In this document: positions 46,779 to 55,126 of the stretch, piece after piece
Position numbering within the stretch: the stretch's first letter is position 1
How the letters are laid out: each line of letters begins with the position of its first letter
Assembly: GCF_003201285.1 (NCBI RefSeq)
Contig: NZ_QICS01000017.1
Coordinates: forward strand, 1-62,261
From: Lachnotalea glycerini
GTDB lineage: Bacteria; Bacillota; Clostridia; Lachnospirales; Lachnospiraceae
Direction: 5' to 3'
Length of the DNA: 62,261 nucleotides
Program-made: the position numbers and the translations under genes
Notes under the pieces: generated by a model
What the model saw: the letters and a program-made list of their open reading frames with translations, nothing else
The model's database searches: none
Told to the model about the DNA's origin: nothing

Positions 46779-47252
46779 GTGACAAAATTAACAGAATTAC
46801 AAAATACCACCAATTTGATTTATGGAGCAGTTGCTACAATTGGTATTACACTATTTGGCAAGTATTGGTTTTTGTTTTTAGGATTTTTAGCAGCTAATGT
46901 GGTGGATTATGTTACGGGTTATATAAAGGCAAAGTATTATTTGAAAAATGAAAGTTCGAATGAGGGAGCAAAAGGTATTTTTAAAAAAGTCTGGTATTGG
47001 ATAGTAATTTGCATTGCATTTTTTATTTCGGCAGTATTTAATGATATGGGAAGCATGCTTGGTATCGATTTGAGCTTCGTTTTTTTATTTGGATATTTTA
47101 CTTTAGCAACTTACGTTATTAATGAATTAAGAAGTATATTGGAAAATATTGTACAAATGGGTGCAAATGTTCCTGGATTTTTAATTAAAGGATTAGAGAT
47201 TGTGAACAAAAAGGTTGATGATATAACTAATTCAAGTATAGAAGATAAATAG
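46779..47252 (+). CDS. Phage holin family protein
   Basis: The 157-residue protein has three to four membrane segments and the motif DYVTGYIKAKYYLKNESSNE with KGIFKKVWYW, which marks the phage_holin_4 (toxin secretion/phage lysis) family. It begins with GTG after AAAGGAGG. No endolysin follows, so the lysis module is incomplete. Confidence 0.88.
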   Translation: MTKLTELQNTTNLIYGAVATIGITLFGKYWFLFLGFLAANVVDYVTGYIKAKYYLKNESSNEGAKGIFKKVWYWIVICIAFFISAVFNDMGSMLGIDLSFVFLFGYFTLATYVINELRSILENIVQMGANVPGFLIKGLEIVNKKVDDITNSSIEDK

Positions 47253-47269
47253 TTATGATATATTTTGTT

Positions 47270-47309
47270 TTCAAAAAGATGTGGGCAATCAAGCTGACAT
47301 CTTTTTGAA
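47270..47309. terminator. Bidirectional terminator between holin and pit
   Basis: TTCAAAAAGATGT (47270-47282) pairs with ACATCTTTTTGAA (47297-47309), a perfect 13-bp stem between convergent genes. Confidence 0.88.
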
Positions 47310-47329
47310 GTATGTATGTAATAGTATTA

Positions 47330-48316
47330 TTATATAAATAGATTACAAATTGCAAAAAGACCTGCCGATAGAATAATGGTAATTGGTATGGTAGTGAACC
47401 AAGCATAGATCATTTTTTGAGCAGTACACCATTTTACACCCTTTATGCGAGAGGAAGCACCTACTCCCATAATTGAGGAGGATATAACATGTGTGGTACT
47501 TACCGGAAGTCCAAAATGTGTTGCAACTTGAATTACCAAAGCAGAAGAAAGGTCTGCTGCAACAGCATTAACGGGTTTTAGTTTCATAATCTGTGTTCCA
47601 ACAGTTTTTATAATACGCCAGCCCCCTATTGATGTTCCTAAAGCCATTGATAATGCACAAAGAATCTGAACCCAATGTGGAATAGTCATATCACTTTGAA
47701 ATCCATAGCTGACTAAAGCTATTGTAATGATACCCATTGATTTTTGCGCGTCATTTGTACCATGGGAAAATGCCTGTAATGCTGCTGTAAAAATCTGAAA
47801 TCTTCGGAAGCCAAGGTTTGCCTTTCCTAAGTTTGCCTTTTTAAAGAGCTGTTTAAAAAGTGAAAACATTATATAGCCAACTGACAAAGCGATGATTGGT
47901 GATATAATTAATGAAGCAACAATTTTTCCAAGACCTTCTAATTTGACTGCACTAACCCCTGCATCAGCCATTGCAGCTCCTGCTAACGAACCAATGAGTG
48001 CATGAGAAGAACTGCTTGGTATACCAAGATACCATGTTAATAAATTCCATATAATAGCTGACATTAATGCTGCTATTATAACTGTGCTGCCATTTGATAT
48101 ATTTTCGAGATCAACTACTTCCTTGGCAATTGTTTGTGCAACACCTGTAGAAACAATTGCACCAAGAAAATTCATACATGCTGCCATGACAATTGCTTTT
48201 TTTAACGTTAATGCTCGTGTTGATACAGCGGTTGCAATGGCATTTGCTGTATCATGAAAACCATTTATAAAGTCAAAGCTTAATGCAAGAAGAACAATAA
48301 AAATAGTTATAATCAT
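47330..48316 (-). CDS. pit: Inorganic phosphate transporter, PiT family
   Basis: The 328-residue membrane protein has two copies of the PiT signature: DFINGFHDTANAIATAVSTR near the N-terminus, and SHGTNDAQKSMGIIT followed later by LPVSTTHVISSS. PiT carriers import phosphate with cations at low affinity. It starts nine bases after the DUF47 gene and shares its promoter. Confidence 0.95.
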   Translation of the reverse strand: MIITIFIVLLALSFDFINGFHDTANAIATAVSTRALTLKKAIVMAACMNFLGAIVSTGVAQTIAKEVVDLENISNGSTVIIAALMSAIIWNLLTWYLGIPSSSSHALIGSLAGAAMADAGVSAVKLEGLGKIVASLIISPIIALSVGYIMFSLFKQLFKKANLGKANLGFRRFQIFTAALQAFSHGTNDAQKSMGIITIALVSYGFQSDMTIPHWVQILCALSMALGTSIGGWRIIKTVGTQIMKLKPVNAVAADLSSALVIQVATHFGLPVSTTHVISSSIMGVGASSRIKGVKWCTAQKMIYAWFTTIPITIILSAGLFAICNLFI

Positions 48317-48325
48317 ATTATCCCC

Positions 48326-48940
48326 CTATATGTTTTTCATTACAATTGTGTCCAGAGCTTTTGCTACTTCTTGGCAAGCATCCATGGAAGTTTCCAGCAT
48401 TTCGTATATGTCTTTATGCTGGATAATTTTAATTGGGTCAGAATATTTCTTAAACAATTTACGGATTGCTTTACGTTCTGTCATATCACATATTTCCTCA
48501 TACGATTTTACATTAACGGTATGTTCTTTGATTTTGGTAAACTGTTTGGAAGTCAGCAGCTTTATTGAAGACAATAATTCTTCGGTACTGCATCCGATGT
48601 ATTTTCTGAATTCTTGCATGTATTCATCTACTTCTGTCAAACCATACATATAATAATAAACAACGACTTCTTCCATTTCATCAACAATATCATCCATTTT
48701 TTCTGCTAGTAATAATATATCTTCATGCTCAATCTGAGTTATAAATGCATGATTTAATTCAACAATTATTTCGTGAACAATTGAATCACCTTTTTTTTCG
48801 TATTCTTTTATTTTTTCAGAGAATATCTTTAAATCTGATCCAGAATGAATCTCATATTTACTGAAAGTAGCCCCGCATTCATACATATTTTGAGCAGTCT
48901 CTAACAATAAGGTCATTAGCTTGTCTGGTTTATTTCTCAT
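48326..48940 (-). CDS. PhoU-like DUF47 protein partnering Pit
   Basis: The 204-residue all-helical protein belongs to the DUF47 family (PhoU-like fold), commonly encoded with Pit transporters and thought to regulate them. Conserved acidic stretches such as LLLAEKMDDIVDEMEE are present. The ATG follows AAGGAGG. Upstream is a promoter with Pho-box-like repeats. Confidence 0.92.
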   Translation of the reverse strand: MRNKPDKLMTLLLETAQNMYECGATFSKYEIHSGSDLKIFSEKIKEYEKKGDSIVHEIIVELNHAFITQIEHEDILLLAEKMDDIVDEMEEVVVYYYMYGLTEVDEYMQEFRKYIGCSTEELLSSIKLLTSKQFTKIKEHTVNVKSYEEICDMTERKAIRKLFKKYSDPIKIIQHKDIYEMLETSMDACQEVAKALDTIVMKNI

Positions 48941-49033
48941 TTAGTACCTCCTTAAGATAATTGTAATTATTAAATATTCTTTCATTGTAAAATAATTACG
49001 TGTTTTTATATGGAATGTAAAACAATTTCTATT

Positions 49034-49104
49034 ATTTTATCATTTAATACATATTTCAACAATTCTTTACATCAATTTTACATCAAATTTTCACCTAATT
49101 TTCA
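49034..49104 (-). promoter_or_regulatory. Promoter with four Pho-box-like repeats upstream of DUF47-pit
   Basis: On the minus strand TTGTTG (49057-49062), a 17-base spacer and TAAAAT (49034-49039) form a promoter. Immediately upstream are four hexamers read on the plus strand as TTTACA (49066), TTTACA (49077), TTTTCA (49088) and TTTTCA (49099). They are exactly 11 bases apart, the helical phasing of PhoP/PhoB direct repeats. Confidence 0.6.
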
Positions 49105-49327
49105 GATTAGGGATTTTGATAAGAAATGTTAGCGGTCAAGTGCCTGTTGAAATTCAACTTCTAATATGCTGTTATGAGAATAACAACTTCTTATCAAAGG
49201 TGGCAGCCAGTCAAGGGTACAGGGTTTTAACAAAGCAATAGCCAGCGTCTTTAGTTAGGCGCTGGCCAGTAACATATCAGTCTGATTACTCGATTGACGG
49301 ATGAACAATAAGAAATTAATAATTAAG
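49105..49327. other. Non-coding region between phosphate operon and cotJC 3' piece
   Basis: No gene is seen. Small hairpins GTTGAA/TTCAAC and GTTAT/ATAAC occur near 49145-49185. GCCAGCG (49241-49247) pairs with CGCTGGC (49260-49266) and is the likely end of the cotJC transcript, though the T run is poor. Confidence 0.5.
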
Positions 49328-49741
49328 CTATTTTTTACAAGTATCAAAAGCAGGATTAAATGCATAAAAGTTGTTAGAATCCAGGTTATCTTGAACAATA
49401 CGTAAGCCTTCCCCGAAACGTTGAAAGTGAACAACTTCTCTTGCCCGCAAGAAACGAATAGGATCACAAATTTCAGGGTCATGTATTAATCTTAAAATAT
49501 TGTCGTAGGTGGTTCTTGCTTTTTGTTCGGCTGCCATATCTTCCACTAAATCGGTTATCGGGTCGCCTTTAGACTGGAACGCACAAGCAGAAAATGGAAT
49601 TCCACCTGCTGACTGCGGGTATAATCCAAGAGTATGATCAACGTAATATTTATCAAAACCACTTGCCTTTATCTCATCAATAGTTAAATCCTTGGTAAGT
49701 TGATATACAATGGCACAAATAATTTCTAAATGACCTAGTTC
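49328..49741 (-). pseudogene. cotJC: cotJC, 3' piece (split by element 1)
   Basis: Read on the minus strand, this is the C-terminal three quarters of CotJC, a spore coat protein of the manganese catalase family. It begins at the junction with ELGHLEIICAIVYQL. YYVDHTLGLYPQSAGGIPFS, KGDPITDLVEDMAAEQKART and FLRAREVVHFQRFGEGL follow before the stop. An automatic start at 49546 would hide most of it. The frame is open and undamaged from the junction to the stop. The preceding exon lies 5.4 kb away at 55131-55265. It is called pseudogene here only because it is interrupted; I infer it may be restored by excision during sporulation. Confidence 0.9.
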
Positions 49742-49764
49742 GTTAGACCATATAGGATAGACAT
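49719..49764. other. Left junction (attachment site) of element 1
   Basis: The core TGACCTAGTTC (49731-49741) matches TGACCGAGTTC at 55141-55151 except at one base. To the left is cotJC sequence; to the right is an element arm ending at 49764 with CATATAGGATAGACAT (49749-49764). This arm is the near-perfect inverse of ATGTCTATCTTATATG at 55127-55142. Confidence 0.8.
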
Positions 49765-49771
49765 AAATGGT

Positions 49772-51367
49772 TTAAGTAATAATGTTAGTATAGATAGTAA
49801 GCTCAAATGTAGGTATATTGCCTTCTCCTCGTTTATTCTTTACATTTTTAGTATATACAACTTTTGTTATTAATTCTTTAAGTAAAGAATTTTTAGAAGC
49901 TGCATTTAGATCGTAATAAGAATCTAGTAAATTTTTACACTTTGGTATAAATACAGATACTTTTTTTTCTCTTAACTGCTCATCAGCTATCTTTTGTTCT
50001 AGACTATCAATTAATTTGATCGTTTCATTAATTCTATTTTTAATCAGTTGAGAACGCTCTGTGAATTCTTCATTCGAATAAATACCTTGTTCGAGCAAAT
50101 CATATAGTGAATTTTTCTGTTTGTTCAATTTTTGAAATTCACCTTTATGCTTATTTAGCAAATTAATCTTTACAGAAATATTATTCTCAGAAGAATCATA
50201 ATTATTAACACTTTCATTTAGCTCATAGTCTTTAACCAACTGTTGCATATGTTCAATAATAGCATCTTCAACCATAGATAAATTACTCGCTACCGTTGCA
50301 CATTCAGGATATGGACAAATAATAGTATCAGCATGAGTGTGATTATTATAAGGACGTCTTACCATATTACGGTTGCAATTACCACATACAACAAGACCAG
50401 CCAAAGGATTTGCAATTTTATTTCGTGTATTGACTGGTCTGGGCGGATTATAAGAAAGAAGATCTTGCACTTTATTAAATAAATCTTCTTCAATGATTGC
50501 TGGATGTAGACCGTCAACAATTGTACAATCTTTATTTTGGTTTCGTGGTCTGGTTTTTGTAACTACGCCATTCACTGATTGTTTCACAGTTTTTCTTGAA
50601 TTCCATCTAATCTTACCGATATAAGTAGGATTTCTTAGTATACCATTTATAACACAAGGAAGCCATTCCCTATTACCTGTTGCAGTAGGTACATTTAGTT
50701 GATTGAGCTTTCTGCAAATCAAACTAACGCCAATTCTGTTTTCACCATCTTCACCATATGCGTATAGGTTAAATATCATCTTTACTATATCAGCCTGCGA
50801 TTGAATCGGAGAAAGAGTGAATCCTTTTTCATTATCTAGTTTTACACGTTCGAAGCCGTAGGGAGCTTTATTACTTACCCACTTACCTTCATTAATAGAA
50901 GACATTCTACCTGCTTGCAATCGCCTGTTAATTGTCTTATATTCTCTTCGTGACATAAATAGTCCAAACTCGAAATATTCTTCGTCAAATTCGTTATTAG
51001 GATCATACGTTTTAGAAGGAGTTATTATCTTGGTATTAGAAAATTTAAAAGCCTGTGCCATAATTCCCTGGTCAATTGTATCACCTCTGGCAAGACGTTC
51101 TACCTCAACAACTAGAACACCGTTCCAGTCACCATTTTCAATATCTATTAATAACTGTTGCATCACTGGTCGTGAAGCTATTGTTTCACCGCTTACAACT
51201 TCTTCATACTGCTTTGTAATATTGATGTGTAACATTTTAGCAGTACTCATAAGAATTGTTCTATGCCTTGCGAGTGTTTCACCTTCTCCATGCATTTCAG
51301 CTTCGGTATCAGCTCGGCTTTTTCTAAGATACATGCAGTAATTTCCGTTTAAATTAAGTTTGCTCAT
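49772..51367 (-). CDS. Large serine recombinase of element 1 (SpoIVCA/CisA-like)
   Basis: The 531-residue protein has a serine resolvase N-terminal domain with the nucleophile S17 in YLRKSRAD, and the VEVERLARGD and GLFMSRREYKTINRRLQAGR motifs. A recombinase domain (about 190-330), a zinc ribbon (CGNCNRNMVRR with a CPYPEC partner) and a C-terminal coiled coil follow. The YLRKSRADxE form is that of clostridial sporulation recombinases acting on sigK. Its stop lies eight bases from the attP arm, with the gene pointing at the cotJC 3' piece. It looks intact. It is the likely enzyme for integrating and excising element 1. The ATG follows AAGGGTG. Confidence 0.92.
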   Translation of the reverse strand: MSKLNLNGNYCMYLRKSRADTEAEMHGEGETLARHRTILMSTAKMLHINITKQYEEVVSGETIASRPVMQQLLIDIENGDWNGVLVVEVERLARGDTIDQGIMAQAFKFSNTKIITPSKTYDPNNEFDEEYFEFGLFMSRREYKTINRRLQAGRMSSINEGKWVSNKAPYGFERVKLDNEKGFTLSPIQSQADIVKMIFNLYAYGEDGENRIGVSLICRKLNQLNVPTATGNREWLPCVINGILRNPTYIGKIRWNSRKTVKQSVNGVVTKTRPRNQNKDCTIVDGLHPAIIEEDLFNKVQDLLSYNPPRPVNTRNKIANPLAGLVVCGNCNRNMVRRPYNNHTHADTIICPYPECATVASNLSMVEDAIIEHMQQLVKDYELNESVNNYDSSENNISVKINLLNKHKGEFQKLNKQKNSLYDLLEQGIYSNEEFTERSQLIKNRINETIKLIDSLEQKIADEQLREKKVSVFIPKCKNLLDSYYDLNAASKNSLLKELITKVVYTKNVKNKRGEGNIPTFELTIYTNIIT

Positions 51368-51791
51368 TTTAACACCCTTTTTATAGAAGATAAAATAATC
51401 CTCGAAATGACGAAAGGATTACGATATAATATTTTTTAGCGTAGATTATATCGAAACCATTTGGCTTGCGAGTTACATCTGTGAATACCAGCTGAATTTC
51501 AGGGTGGTATTTGCTATATATTATAGTATGAAATATTGTACCAATATGCATAAAATTTAGTTTTAAAATATTGTTTATTGTATTAAGTTAAATTTATTAG
51601 TTTTAATAAATAATGTCGTAAAAAATATTTATGCTAAATTCTAAAAAATTAATATTAAGAATTTTTTAGGTCACATCTTTAATACCTTGAAAGTCAGAAT
51701 AATAAAATAGGCCCTGTATGTGTACAGAAAGTGACAAGTAATATAGCAACAAGTACAAACCTATGAACATATTTTGGTAAGGGGTGATTAA
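51368..51791. other. Promoter region between recombinase and small ORF
   Basis: This gap is AT-rich. It holds the promoter-like sequence listed at 51522-51549 and the inverted repeat AATACCA (51484-51490)/TGGTATT (51505-51511), a possible operator. No other gene is seen. Confidence 0.5.
51522..51549 (-). promoter_or_regulatory. Possible sporulation-type promoter of recombinase 1
   Basis: On the minus strand GCATATT (51543-51549) and CATACTATA (51522-51530) are 12 bases apart. The first matches the sigma-E -35 pattern KMATATT. The second is close to the sigma-E -10 (CATACAMT) and fits the sigma-K -10 pattern CATANNNTA. The spacer is short, and TATAAT overlaps the -10, so sigma-A use is also possible. 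Confidence 0.3.
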
Positions 51792-51935
51792 GTGGAGGAA
51801 GAAGTAAAAAAACAAAAAAAGCCAAAGGTAACAATTCGTACTGATTACGTTAAACCAGAAAGAAAACAAGAAATAATTGATAATTGTTCACGCATCATTC
51901 TTAACTATTACAGAAATAAAGATAAAACCGTGTAG
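51792..51935 (+). CDS. Small basic protein beside the recombinase
   Basis: GTG at 51792, with AAGGGGTG upstream, starts a 47-residue protein with a Lys-rich N-terminus, a VTIRTDYV strand and a helical tail (IIDNCSRIILNYYRN). It is divergent from the recombinase. Small basic proteins next to serine integrases can be recombination directionality factors, but there is no direct evidence here. Confidence 0.5.
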   Translation: MEEEVKKQKKPKVTIRTDYVKPERKQEIIDNCSRIILNYYRNKDKTV

Positions 51936-51986
51936 TAACGGTAGAAAGGACGAGCTATAGTTTTGGTGTAGGAGAGGAGGGTACTC

Positions 51987-52076
51987 TTGAATCTGGACAA
52001 TAAAACAGTGGGTGGGTTAATGGATTCATATGAAGAAAATGAACAGACGGTCACAATCAAGGACATGTATACATAA
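51987..52076 (+). CDS. Possible tiny ORF
   Basis: TTG at 51987 follows the strong purine run GGAGAGGAGGG and opens a 29-codon frame (LNLDNKTVGGLMDSYEENEQ and nine more). The spacing is reasonable. No homology is recognised; it may be the start of a truncated gene. Confidence 0.3.
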   Translation: MNLDNKTVGGLMDSYEENEQTVTIKDMYT

Positions 52077-52159
52077 ATAAGGAAGAGGGTACTTTACATA
52101 GTGCCAAGCGGTTAGCAATTCTCCATTAAAGGGTGTACCCCATTTAATATATCATTTAT

Positions 52160-52726
52160 GTGAATGACTTACTAGAAGATGATATTTATGCGAGAGGGAA
52201 GAATGCTGTTATTACAAATTCGGAGATAGATAAAACAACTAAATTCTTTATGATATCTGGTCTTGATGAAGAGGAAGCAAATATTAAAGCGATAGAATAT
52301 TGTAAAGAAAGAGAAGCATTATATCAAGCAGCCATTCAAAATGGTTACACTGTTACAGATGAAGAGGTATGGGAGTATTTGGATCAATTAAGAGAAGTAT
52401 TGGAAGGCGCAAGTAATAAAGATGATGCTATGTCCATTATAAATCAATTTGATTCTGAAGATGATTACTGGAATTATGAATTTACAGTTTATCAAAAAAA
52501 CCTACCAAAACAAAACTATGTAGCAGATTTAGAAAAAAATTATTTCAAAGATTCTAATATATCAAAGGATTCTATTAGCTCAAATAAAGGTTCCCAAAAC
52601 TTCACTGATGCGGATAGTGGGGATTTAGAATATGATTCTGTAAAAGAGGAAAAATGGCAAACATCTTTTGATGAACTTAAAAAAGATTTAGTAGCAGACG
52701 AAGATTTTGAAGTAGTAAATCAATAA
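52160..52726 (+). pseudogene. Truncated SurA-N-like foldase/lipoprotein remnant
   Basis: The reading frame encodes 188 residues. The first half (ITNSEIDKTTKFF, EYCKEREALYQAAIQNGYTV, EEVWEYLDQLREVLEG, YWNYEFTVYQKNLPKQNYV) resembles the SurA N-terminal domain of secreted foldase-like lipoproteins. No signal peptide precedes it, and an in-frame stop lies just upstream. The GTG start has no good ribosome site. It is probably the 3' part of a lipoprotein gene captured in the element. The acidic tail is unstructured. Confidence 0.5.
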
Positions 52727-52775
52727 CAATAAAATGGTAAAAAACTTTTTTGAATAATTAGAATATGATAAATAG

Positions 52776-53252
52776 AAAGGCCATTTAGATAAAGCAGCAT
52801 CAGAGACTGCATTGGGACATATTAAAATTGGAACAGGGTTGGAGATGCAGGATGGAGTTGCCAAAGTAAAAATAGTAAATGATTTAACGACTAATGATTC
52901 ATCTACAGTATTATCAGCAGCTATGGGAGTTGAGCTAAATAATAATTTTACCACACAGTTAGGTAAATTAGATCCAGAAATATCAAGTGTACGCGTAACA
53001 AAATATGGAAAAGTATGCGTTGTAGAAGGGATTTATACGATAACACAGGCTTTAGGAAATGGAGTATATGAGATTGGAACTCTTTCATTTATGCCACATC
53101 ATGGTAGTGATGTATCAATTGTTAATATATCATCACCACAAAGTGTGGCAGGTGGATGTATAGATGATTATGGATTACTTAGATATCAAGTAGCTACGAG
53201 CGTAAAGGTAGGTGATATGTTAAGAATTTTTGGTGTTTATATAGCAAAATAG
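52776..53252 (+). pseudogene. Phage tail-fibre-like gene, 5'-truncated
   Basis: The frame is open from an in-frame TAG at 52773. It encodes GHLDKAASETALGHIKIGTG, a tail-fibre repeat motif, followed by a compact beta-rich tail (EGIYTITQALGNGVYEIGTL, LLRYQVATSVKVGDML). The predicted TTG start at 52812 lacks a ribosome site, so this is the surviving C-terminal end of a longer fibre gene. The GH[LI]DKxAS...GH[IV]K module recurs in the gene at 61535. Confidence 0.6.
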
Positions 53253-53326
53253 CATAAGTAATAATGGAGCTGCGCATGAGTTAATGTAGCTAATAAAATT
53301 GATTATCTGGTTATAAAATCTAATAA

Positions 53327-53374
53327 AAAAGCATTGTTACTATCTGTAAAAATAGTTTCAATGCCTTTTTAAAC
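53327..53374 (+). terminator. Terminator after the tail-fibre remnant
   Basis: AAAAGCATTGTTACTAT (from 53327) pairs imperfectly with ATAGTTTCAATGCCTTTT (53352-53369), with T residues at the end. Confidence 0.6.
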
Positions 53375-53770
53375 TAGAATTTCAGTTATAACAATTAATG
53401 TTTATCATATATGTGCTATTTCATTTTGATTTGTACTATTAAATTCTAACACCATATCTTAATAATAAAAATATCATAATGAAATTAAAGAGCCTAACAT
53501 AGTCGTAGTAAAATTAGGGAAATTAATTAAAGTTCAAATAAGTGATAATAAAAGATAGAAATCTTTCAATTTCAATATGAAGCAAAGTGTAAGATAGAAT
53601 TACAATCAAATTAAAAAGTGATAAATTAATGGTATAGTTCAGATATAAACGATGGAGCAAAATAATATACCCCTCCAAAATAGTAACGTTTTATTTTTAC
53701 GATATCTATTTAGAGGGAGTATATCAAGATTAGTTTTATTTTGAAATTGCATAAATTAACATATACTATG
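53375..53770. other. AT-rich non-coding region of element 1
   Basis: No gene is seen on either strand. It contains an inverted repeat: 53667-53683 (ATACCCCTCCAAAATAG) pairs with 53706-53722 (CTATTTAGAGGGAGTAT) apart from two bulges and a wobble, with a 22-nt AT-rich loop. It could be a terminator for the minus-strand pair to the right or a relic of a mobile repeat. Confidence 0.5.
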
Positions 53771-54031
53771 TTAAAATAGTAAAAAATGCAGAACTTCTAA
53801 ACTGAATAAAACAGACACAAAAACAATGCAATAATTTAACCACCCTTCAAACCAGTTAATCTTTTTCAGTACCTGAGCAATTAGCATAAAAGAGGTTAAA
53901 AACAGTATAAAACAAGGATAAAAGAATACATTTTTCTCAACATAAAGAGAATATGAAAGATATTCTATACCGAGAAAATGAAAACTTATTATCAAAATTA
54001 AACCTATGAATTTGCATATTTTTTTTAGCAT
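53771..54031 (-). CDS. Small three-helix membrane protein, possible immunity protein
   Basis: The protein has about 86 residues and three hydrophobic segments (FIGLILIISFHFLGIEYL, FFYPCFILFLTSFMLIAQVL, LNYCIVFVSVLFSLEVLHFL). ATG 54031 follows TAGGAG about ten bases upstream. It lies 85 bases downstream of the secreted protein gene on the same strand. In that place a small membrane protein often gives immunity or aids export, which is inference. Confidence 0.55.
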   Translation of the reverse strand: MLKKICKFIGLILIISFHFLGIEYLSYSLYVEKNVFFYPCFILFLTSFMLIAQVLKKINWFEGWLNYCIVFVSVLFSLEVLHFLLF

Positions 54032-54116
54032 AATAAGAATACTCCTAATATTAGGCAGCAAGGTTAAATTACTTCCTAATCCTATCAGTTTTGTAATGTG
54101 TTACAGTAGTAATAAA

Positions 54117-55007
54117 TTAATAACTATATAAATAGCCGATTTTACCCTTGTGCCAATTACCATAAGTACCAGAAAATGGATTGGAAATTGTTTTTGATTT
54201 TGATACAGTAGAATAAAACTTGTTTACCATATTACTCGACCACATAAATTGTACTTTCATATACTTATTTTTATCTTTCTGCATTCCATTAAAGCAGGAA
54301 TACATGTTGGAGCGATCAATACTTTTTAGCCAATTCCAGCCAAAACCAACAGTCGCACCGACTGCGACGGATGCCACTGTTGCCTGCCATCCTGTAATAC
54401 TTAATGCTTTACAAATAAAGGCACCTAATGCAGTGCCTGCAGCTCCAGTTGCATATAATTCTTTTAAATCTTGAAAAGCATTATAGTTAGCACTTGCAGC
54501 TAATATTGAAACAGCAGTATCCCATGTAAGATAATCGACCTCCAAAGTATATGTACCAGATAGAATTTCACCTAGAGTTAGGGGAGAATGTCCGCTTGTT
54601 GTATCTCTTACCCAAGAGACACCAATATCACCAGTATAGGTAACACCATTTTTTGAAGAACTTAACGCCGGGTATGTATATCTATTCCCTGTACTAGCAT
54701 TTTTTTCATTTATTTGATTTTGGAATTTTAAACTAAAAGCAAGTCCATCAAGGGCAAGCCGAACTTCATCTTCTGTATAGTTAGATGCAGAAACTTTAAA
54801 TGCTTCTTCAAATAGATCTTGTGCATTAGATAGCGAGATTGTATCTAATTGTTCAGAGTTAAGGTCGACTAACTCTTGTACATAATGACCTTCAATTGTG
54901 TAAGGATCGATATCAGCTTTTTCAGCAGCAAATGAAACGGATGTCATACTAAAAGCTAAAGTGGTTGATAGTAAAAGAGCCATTGTTTTTTTCAATATCT
55001 TAAGCAT
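54117..55007 (-). CDS. Secreted protein of unknown function, candidate bacteriocin-like cargo
   Basis: The 296-residue protein has a clear signal peptide (KKTMALLLSTTLAFSMTSVS, cut near AFA/AEK at about residue 27-28). A helical acidic part (about 30-100), a beta region and a Gly/Ala-rich hydrophobic stretch (about 185-230, TGAAGTALGAFICKALSITG) that could enter membranes follow. The tail is basic and aromatic, ending GKIGYLYSY. It has AAGGAGG and a perfect consensus promoter (55048-55076), so strong vegetative expression is expected. A small membrane protein follows. Toxin/immunity is a hypothesis; no family is recognised. Confidence 0.6.
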   Translation of the reverse strand: MLKILKKTMALLLSTTLAFSMTSVSFAAEKADIDPYTIEGHYVQELVDLNSEQLDTISLSNAQDLFEEAFKVSASNYTEDEVRLALDGLAFSLKFQNQINEKNASTGNRYTYPALSSSKNGVTYTGDIGVSWVRDTTSGHSPLTLGEILSGTYTLEVDYLTWDTAVSILAASANYNAFQDLKELYATGAAGTALGAFICKALSITGWQATVASVAVGATVGFGWNWLKSIDRSNMYSCFNGMQKDKNKYMKVQFMWSSNMVNKFYSTVSKSKTISNPFSGTYGNWHKGKIGYLYSY

Positions 55008-55047
55008 AATTACCTCCTTAAATTAAATAGTTTGGTTACATTTGTTT

Positions 55048-55076
55048 ATTATAATAGTCGCTTTAAAACTTGTCAA
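55048..55076 (-). promoter_or_regulatory. Perfect consensus promoter of the secreted protein gene
   Basis: On the minus strand TTGACA (55071-55076), a 17-base spacer and TATAAT (55048-55053) match the sigma-A consensus exactly. The leader to the ATG is about 35 bases. Confidence 0.85.
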
Positions 55077-55126
55077 TAAAAATAGAAGAAAAATAGAAGA
55101 TATTAGACTCCATAACTTTTTAATTA

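Noticed and set aside
49255-49482. A 75-codon minus-strand ORF overlapping the cotJC 3' end
   Set aside because: It lies in another frame of the clearly recognisable cotJC sequence and has no ribosome site.
49328-49546. Separate 72-residue catalase-like gene starting at 49546
   Set aside because: The frame stays open and homologous to CotJC up to the att core at 49741. The ATG is internal, so this is part of the larger exon.
51666-51869. Minus-strand hydrophobic 67-codon ORF
   Set aside because: It is antisense to the small basic protein gene at 51792, and its Phe/Leu-rich look comes from reading Lys codons in reverse.
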